Source: Marixanthomonas ophiurae (GTDB taxonomy: Bacteria; Bacteroidota; Bacteroidia; Flavobacteriales; Flavobacteriaceae). Taken from it: a stretch of 64,000 bases of DNA. The position numbers were made by a program, and so were the translations under genes. Positions 59,201-64,000 of this stretch are shown one piece after another (within the stretch, counting starts at the first letter, position 1; each line of letters opens with the position of its first letter). The stretch covers positions 806,001 to 870,000 of the forward strand of contig NZ_QVID01000002.1 of NCBI RefSeq assembly GCF_003413745.1, written 5' to 3'. The notes below the pieces were generated by a model. That model saw only the letters and a program-made list of their open reading frames with translations, was not told the origin of the DNA and did not search any database.

Positions 59201-59280
59201 AACAAATTGATTTACTTGGTTCGTAATATCTAAAGTTATAAAAATAGGCTGAATTAATTTCCGCTTGCCGACTTAAATCC

Positions 59281-59288
59281 TATTTTTG
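59281..59288 (+). promoter_or_regulatory. -7 element for prfB
   Basis: TATTTTTG, exact TAnnTTTG, 43 bases before the prfB ATG. A TTG lies only 13 bases upstream, so the -33 is imperfect. Confidence 0.45.
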
Positions 59289-59331
59289 TTTTTTTGAATG
59301 AAATTATAAACAAAACAAACCGAAACACAAT

Positions 59332-60439
59332 ATGATTACGAACGATCAAATCCAAGACCTTAAGGATCGCCTAGATGCTTTAAGGCAGTATCTTTGACGT
59401 AGCTGGAAAACGAATAGAAATACAAAATGACGAAGAAAAAACCTTCAATCCTCACTTTTGGGACAACCCACAAGAAGCCGAAGTGTTTATGCGACAACTT
59501 CGGAATAAAAAAAAGTGGGTAGATGATTATGAAGAAGCCGTAAACTTTACAGAAGATACTGAAGTAATTTTCGAATTCTTTAAAGAAGGTGAAGGCGAAG
59601 CTGAAAACGTTGAAAAGCGATTTATTAAAGCCCTCAAAGCTGTTGAAGCACTTGAGTTTAAAAATATGTTGAGTGAAGAAGGTGACGATTTAAGTGCCGT
59701 ATTACAAATAACAGCAGGTGCCGGTGGTACTGAAAGTTGCGATTGGGCTAGTATGCTCATGCGTATGTATATGATGTGGGCCGAAAAGAATGGTTTTAAA
59801 ATAAAAGAACTGAATTATCAAGAAGGTGATGTTGCTGGTATAAAAACCGTAACACTCGAAATTGATGGAGACTATGCTTTTGGTTGGCTTAAAAGTGAAA
59901 ATGGAGTACACAGATTGGTGCGCATCTCCCCTTTTGACAGCAATGCCAAACGCCACACTAGTTTTGCCAGTGTATATGTCTACCCGTTAGCAGATGATTC
60001 TATTGAAATTGATGTAAGCCCGGGTGATGTTTCGTGGGATTTTGCACGAAGTAGCGGTGCTGGAGGACAAAATGTAAATAAAGTGGAAACCAAAGCTATT
60101 TTAACACACAAACCCTCTGGGATTGTGATTCATAATTCTGAAACGCGCTCCCAATTGGAAAACCGGCAGAAAGCCATGCAAATGTTGAAATCCCAGTTAT
60201 ACGAAATAGAACTTCGGAAACAACAAGCCCAGCGTGCTGAGATAGAAGACAACAAAATGGCAATTGAGTGGGGATCGCAAATACGAAACTATGTGCTACA
60301 TCCTTATAGGTTAATTAAAGATGTTCGTACTGGACATGAAACTGGGAATACTGATGCTGTTTTAGATGGTGACTTAGATGACTTTTTAAAAGCCTATTTA
60401 ATGAAAACTGGGCAAAAGGAAAAGAGTGATGAATTATAA
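59332..60439 (+). CDS. prfB: Peptide chain release factor 2 with programmed +1 frameshift
   Basis: Translation starts at the ATG at 59332 and reaches CTT TGA C at 59392-59398. Skipping T59395 lets reading continue GAC GTA GCT into the long frame ending at 60439, giving about 369 residues. The site matches the classical RF2 autoregulatory frameshift (AGG..TATCTTTGAC), in which low RF2 favours shifting. The downstream part has HRLVRISPFDSNAKRHTSFA (SPF stop-codon tripeptide) and SSGAGGQNVNKVET (GGQ, peptidyl hydrolysis). A predictor ignoring the shift would miss the first 60 or so residues. It recognises UGA and UAA. Confidence 0.95.
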
Positions 60440-60477
60440 TTTTGGCTTATAAATCCAGCTGTAAAATTCATGTAAAA

Positions 60478-61755
60478 ATGAAGCTCAAAAAAAGAAGGAA
60501 ACTTGTAAAGTATGTCAATATACTCGATAGACCTATCTCTTTCAACCCATTTCTCTTTAGCCGAAACTTTTTATTATGGGCTCTGTTAGGGTTGTTTGGC
60601 GGGGTTATTGCCGGTGTGTACTGGATTGTTTTAGAGTTTTTAACCCATCAAATTGCTTTTTTTGAAGGTTGGTTGGTAATACCAGCGATGGCAATTTCTG
60701 GGTTATTGGCTGGTATTGTTATTCACCTTATTGGTGATCCTGGAGAAATACAATTAATCGTTAACAACATTCGCTTTAATAAAGGAAAACTGGACCCAAA
60801 GAATAATCCATCGATGATTCTTTCCTCCTTACTTTGCGTGGCTTCTGGAGGTAGTTTAGGTCCTGAAGCACCACTGGTACAGGTTACAGGATCTACCGGA
60901 ACGTGGCTAGGAAAAGTATTCCGGTTAAAAGGGGAAGATCGTCGTTCGCTAAGTATTGCTGGTATGGCTTCCGGTTTTACCGCTTTATTTGGCGCTCCAT
61001 TAGGCGGAAGCTTGTTTTCATTAGAAATACTTCACCATAAACACGCTGTAGAGTATTACAAGGCCATTATCCCTGCTTTTGTAGCGAGTTGCTTTAGCTA
61101 TGTAGTTTTTGCTCTTATTATTCATCTAGGCCTCGGTCCTACTTGGGAGCTACCCGCTTATGAAATGGAATCAACTTATGACTTCCTATTTGCTGTCTTG
61201 TTTGCTTGTTCAGCTGCAGTACTGGCATGGTCATTTATTTTCTGCACTAAGTTTTTAAAAAATATTTTTGGAAAACTACACGTCCCCATCTATATAAAAA
61301 CATTAATTGGGGGTATTGTATTAGGGATAATTGCTTTTTACCTACCTATAACAAGATATTTTGGACATCACGAAATTAACGAGTTATTATCTAATGAATA
61401 CTCTATTACATTATTAATTGCTATACTTATATTTAAAATTATAGCTATTTCAGTAACCGTTACTTCGGGGTGGCGTGGTGGTTTTATAATTCCTTTATTT
61501 TTTGTCGGGGCAACATTAGGGTTATTAATACATCAAATATTTCCTTCCGTAGATGTATCGTTGGCGGTTATTTGCTGTATGGCGTCGGTTAATGCCTGTG
61601 TTACCAGAACACCGATGAGTACCACCATTCTTTTAGCCACGTTAACAGGGTTTACTTATTTTATACCAATTCTTTTTGCTAGTTTAACTGGTTATTTCTT
61701 AGCACCAAAAATACCGTTTATCGGTTCGCAGATGGATAAGAAAGTAAAGGAGTAA
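60478..61755 (+). CDS. ClC-family chloride channel or antiporter
   Basis: 425 residues from the ATG at 60478; an upstream TTG frame is unlikely. There are about ten membrane helices. Selectivity-filter segments are GGSLGPEAPLVQVTGS (the GREGP region in its GPEAP variant) and GWRGGFIIPLFF (GxFxP). The external-gate glutamate position is in the GPEAP form, so channel or exchange mode cannot be decided by eye. It follows prfB by 38 bases and may share its transcript. Confidence 0.88.
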   Translation: MKLKKRRKLVKYVNILDRPISFNPFLFSRNFLLWALLGLFGGVIAGVYWIVLEFLTHQIAFFEGWLVIPAMAISGLLAGIVIHLIGDPGEIQLIVNNIRFNKGKLDPKNNPSMILSSLLCVASGGSLGPEAPLVQVTGSTGTWLGKVFRLKGEDRRSLSIAGMASGFTALFGAPLGGSLFSLEILHHKHAVEYYKAIIPAFVASCFSYVVFALIIHLGLGPTWELPAYEMESTYDFLFAVLFACSAAVLAWSFIFCTKFLKNIFGKLHVPIYIKTLIGGIVLGIIAFYLPITRYFGHHEINELLSNEYSITLLIAILIFKIIAISVTVTSGWRGGFIIPLFFVGATLGLLIHQIFPSVDVSLAVICCMASVNACVTRTPMSTTILLATLTGFTYFIPILFASLTGYFLAPKIPFIGSQMDKKVKE

Positions 61756-61771
61756 CTTGTTTGTGAGTAGT

Positions 61772-61821
61772 AAAAAAAAACAAAGAGAACAAAATGTAAA
61801 TTCACATTTTAATTCTCTTTG
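61772..61821 (-). terminator. Terminator for the minus-strand gene at 61967
   Basis: CAAAGAGAA / TTCTCTTTG outer stem with inner AAAATGT / ACATTTT, followed on the minus strand by a nine-T run. The 145 bases between it and the stop codon hold no supported gene, only a 27-codon frame without start. Confidence 0.8.
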
Positions 61822-61966
61822 CTATCATAATTCTTTAGTGAGTATTACCTCTCTAAGTTCAATGGGTATATTCTCAGCTGTTTTAACTTTAGCACCCCTA
61901 TTATGATATTATAAATATAGTAATAAAATTTGAAAAACACACCATATTTTTATTTTTTTAACATAA

Positions 61967-63748
61967 TCACTTTACGGTAAATGTTTCTTTTAAGAATATT
62001 GGCTGTCCTTTTTCAGTGAAACCTTCTACTATAAATTCATAAATACCTGAAATATCTGAAGTATAGCATGTAATATTTCTGCTAGATTCATTTAATTCTA
62101 GCTCTGGCAACCAAAGTAACTGTCTTCTATAATCAGGTACACGTTTGGATGCTTCTGAGTTATCGGTGTTGGAATATACTTGTTTAAAATATTGCTTTTT
62201 TTGTTGAATGGGTACTATTTCAACTTGCTTAACATAATCCTTTAAAGGGTTTTCGTAAAAATCACCTTCAATGGTTTCCACAACCATTACTCCTTGAAAA
62301 GTTTGCGAACCATAATAATATTTATCTTGCATTATCGCTATGCTTTCTACTTTATTGGCACTATAGTCTATTAGTTTCTGATGATCTTGGACAAAAAAAC
62401 CATCTACCAATAGCAATAAAGGGGCATTGCTACGTAGGCTATTTTCTTTTTCTCTGATTGCAAACGTACCTTTACCATTTTGCCAGTCTATCCATGCATC
62501 ATTCACAATTTCTACCATGGTTTCTCCCATCGTTGGAAAACGAGTGTATTCATCTAAATTATAAGTCTTACTCCTCTTTGTATAGATAGAAGTATGTGGA
62601 GGTATCGTTTTTACGGTATCTGGTTTTACGCTGTAATATGCATTTTCAACCTGATTGTAAACACTGCGTTCTACAATTAGATTTTTCATTTCTGGTGTAA
62701 TGTAAAAATGATTAAAATCTAATGCATCAAAACTTATGGAAACTTCGTTATCTACTTTAATTTCAAAAGTATTATCAAAGTTATTAAGTACCTGTAACGC
62801 TACGGTGTTATTTGTATAAGGTCTATCGATATTAAAATAGAAGTTCCCTTTAGAATCCACGTTAGATATTTCAAAAATAAAATTATCGCCTGGGATTGAT
62901 AAGGCTATCTTTTGTTTCCCAATTTTTTGGCTTTTGTTATTAGCACTTATTTTTCCCGTAAGAATTTCTCCTCTTAACTCTGGCACTATAAACTTGTTTT
63001 GAGATTTTAAGTTTTCGGAAACTGGGTTTGTATAATCTGTAGCATGTTTTAACGAAGCATGCTTAACAGTATCTACTTTTCTAACCGATAGTGAGTAGTC
63101 TCCTTGAGGAAACTTTCCGGTTTCACTTTTAAAATGTAGTGTTACGGGGCTTCTCTTTGAATAGCTTTTTTTATCAGTAGTAATACTAAAGCTTAAAAGA
63201 CTACTTCTATTATCAATAATATCGTCTGACTCAGTTTTTACGGAAGGGTTTTGAACGTTATTTAAAACACTATCATTCTTTTTTGTTATTGCATCTTGAT
63301 TGCCTCTATATGGGTTTATAATGGTAATATCCTGTTGAAAATAATTATCTGCACCTTTTGAAAGCATATTCATAGTATAGGAGACAACTTTATAATTTCC
63401 TGACGGAATTGTAGTAGGAATAAAAAAGTCGCCCTGTCCAGTTCCTGAAGCCAACGGTATTTTATGTTTAAAGACCGATTCTTTGTTTTCATTAATCAAT
63501 TCAAGATATGCAACCTTACTGATAGCACTTAAATTTTCGGTTTTTGAATTGATAACATATAGATTGTAGTACAAATACTCACCTACAAAAAATAAAGACG
63601 TATTTAGATGCGTAAAAACTTGCTCATTAGGTATTTCTGATGTGTCGAAACGCTGACTTTTAACACGATTACTAATCTGTGCTTGCATAAAAGCAACTGA
63701 GCCAATTGCGAAAAACAAAATTAAAATATGTAAAATCTTTTTATTCAT
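61967..63748 (-). CDS. Secreted macroglobulin-like/plug-like protein of unknown function
   Basis: 593 residues from the ATG at 63748. The signal peptide (ILHILILFFAIGSVAFMQAQ) is followed by an MG2-like beta domain (THLNTSLFFVGEYLYYNLYV...IPLASGTGQGDFFIPTTIPSGNYKV). The C-terminal half has a TonB-plug-like block (LLLVDGFFVQDHQ...SIAIMQDKYYYGSQTFQGVMVVET). There is no barrel, so it may bind partners at the outer membrane as a receptor-associated protein. It is directly downstream of a DUF4249 gene, a frequent neighbour of TonB receptors. Confidence 0.75.
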   Translation of the reverse strand: MNKKILHILILFFAIGSVAFMQAQISNRVKSQRFDTSEIPNEQVFTHLNTSLFFVGEYLYYNLYVINSKTENLSAISKVAYLELINENKESVFKHKIPLASGTGQGDFFIPTTIPSGNYKVVSYTMNMLSKGADNYFQQDITIINPYRGNQDAITKKNDSVLNNVQNPSVKTESDDIIDNRSSLLSFSITTDKKSYSKRSPVTLHFKSETGKFPQGDYSLSVRKVDTVKHASLKHATDYTNPVSENLKSQNKFIVPELRGEILTGKISANNKSQKIGKQKIALSIPGDNFIFEISNVDSKGNFYFNIDRPYTNNTVALQVLNNFDNTFEIKVDNEVSISFDALDFNHFYITPEMKNLIVERSVYNQVENAYYSVKPDTVKTIPPHTSIYTKRSKTYNLDEYTRFPTMGETMVEIVNDAWIDWQNGKGTFAIREKENSLRSNAPLLLLVDGFFVQDHQKLIDYSANKVESIAIMQDKYYYGSQTFQGVMVVETIEGDFYENPLKDYVKQVEIVPIQQKKQYFKQVYSNTDNSEASKRVPDYRRQLLWLPELELNESSRNITCYTSDISGIYEFIVEGFTEKGQPIFLKETFTVK

Positions 63749-63762
63749 ATGTAAAAAATAAA

Positions 63763-64000
63763 TTACTCCTCCCAAAATTCTGGAACTACGTTAGAACCAA
63801 ATACAGTACAATCAACACACGGTTTTTGAGCTATGAAATATGGGCCAAAACCTATATCTGGGTTTCCTGGTCCTGTTGCCTCTAAAACAAATTTTATAAG
63901 TCCACTCTCCACTTGATTTACTAAAAGTGGTAACTCTGGTCTTGTAAGGCGACAATCATCTACAAAAGTTCCCGGAGATTCATCTTCGGCAAATAAATCT
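63763..64000 (-). CDS. DUF4249 protein, C-terminal fragment at window edge
   Basis: The minus-strand frame ends at the stop at 63763 and enters from the right edge; 79 codons are visible. The end, AQKPCVDCTVFGSNVVPEFW followed by EE, matches the C-terminal CxxC...PxFW pattern I associate with DUF4249. Upstream it reads DDCRLTRPELPLLVNQVESG. DUF4249 lipoproteins lie beside TonB receptors in Bacteroidota. The receptor and the start of this gene lie beyond 64000. Confidence 0.65.
   Translation of the reverse strand, partial: DLFAEDESPGTFVDDCRLTRPELPLLVNQVESGLIKFVLEATGPGNPDIGFGPYFIAQKPCVDCTVFGSNVVPEFWEE

Noticed and set aside
59483-60439. prfB as a 318-residue gene starting at 59483
   Set aside because: The upstream part and TATCTTTGAC frameshift site restore the full RF2 N-terminus.
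61822-61966. 27-codon minus-strand frame with protein-like composition (for example AENIPIELREVILT)
   Set aside because: No start codon and preceded by a stop; possibly a remnant but too short to call.
1-64000. CRISPR arrays, rRNA or tRNA genes
   Set aside because: No regularly spaced repeats of 25-40 bases and no tRNA T-loop or rRNA landmarks were noticed by reading.

Overview
The window is chromosomal DNA of a marine-type Flavobacteriia species (Bacteroidota). The evidence is AT-rich sequence, many Bacteroidota -7 promoter elements (TAnnTTTG) and almost no Shine-Dalgarno sites. Lineage-typical families are also present: a CarboxypepD_reg/TonB receptor, DUF4249, DUF4834, YfhO, the LuxC-ferredoxin-SerC block and a candidate sulfonolipid gene pair. 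I saw no rRNA, tRNA or CRISPR array.

Layout. 1-9.7 kb holds a truncated GT39-like membrane enzyme, a PAP2 phosphatase, ychF, two related secreted small proteins, ferredoxin facing luxC-like/serC/serA, DUF937 and small envelope proteins. 9.7-23.5 kb holds a His-rich TonB receptor (probable metal uptake), folE-msrA, lolD, two tandem GAF histidine kinases, a BatA-like protein, a dihydroorotase homologue without its metal ligands, small membrane proteins, an esterase and MscS. 33.2-64 kb is again ordinary chromosome: MFS, MBL hydrolase, bcp/nth, an ECF sigma factor, uvrA, an Arg/Ser-rich secreted protein behind a sigma-54-like promoter, GT4/YfhO, an oxoamine synthase with a cysteine-synthase-like partner, an S9 peptidase, ybaB, threonine aldolase, prfB with its programmed frameshift, a ClC channel and the edge of a DUF4249 operon.

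The accessory core is 23.5-33.1 kb, which I read as an integron-like cassette array. A 378-residue tyrosine recombinase (23569-24705) is followed by a candidate attI and at least five cassettes, all on the + strand. Each of the first four cassettes begins with a GTT core whose exact complement reappears after its own gene as the inverse core of a roughly 135-200 bp attC-like site: GTTACCTG/CAGGTAAC, GTTGGCAAC/GTTGCCAAC, GTTAGCCAC/GTGGCTAAC and GTTGTGCAC/GTGCACAAC. The inner arms are imperfect inverted repeats. All nine A/G differences between arms lie in the direction that becomes G-T wobble when the bottom strand folds, as expected for attC recombination. The integrase resembles IntI/XerC but appears to lack the IntI-specific insertion.

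The cassettes carry: a two-gene restriction-modification system (a C5 methyltransferase fused to an integrase-type Arm DNA-binding domain, plus an MvaI/BcnI-like endonuclease); an unknown protein; a membrane protein; a non-coding cassette; and an S51 peptidase lipoprotein. An IS110-family element sits in the core/arm spacer of the fourth attC. Removing about 1303 bp restores a 136-bp site, the same size as its neighbours.
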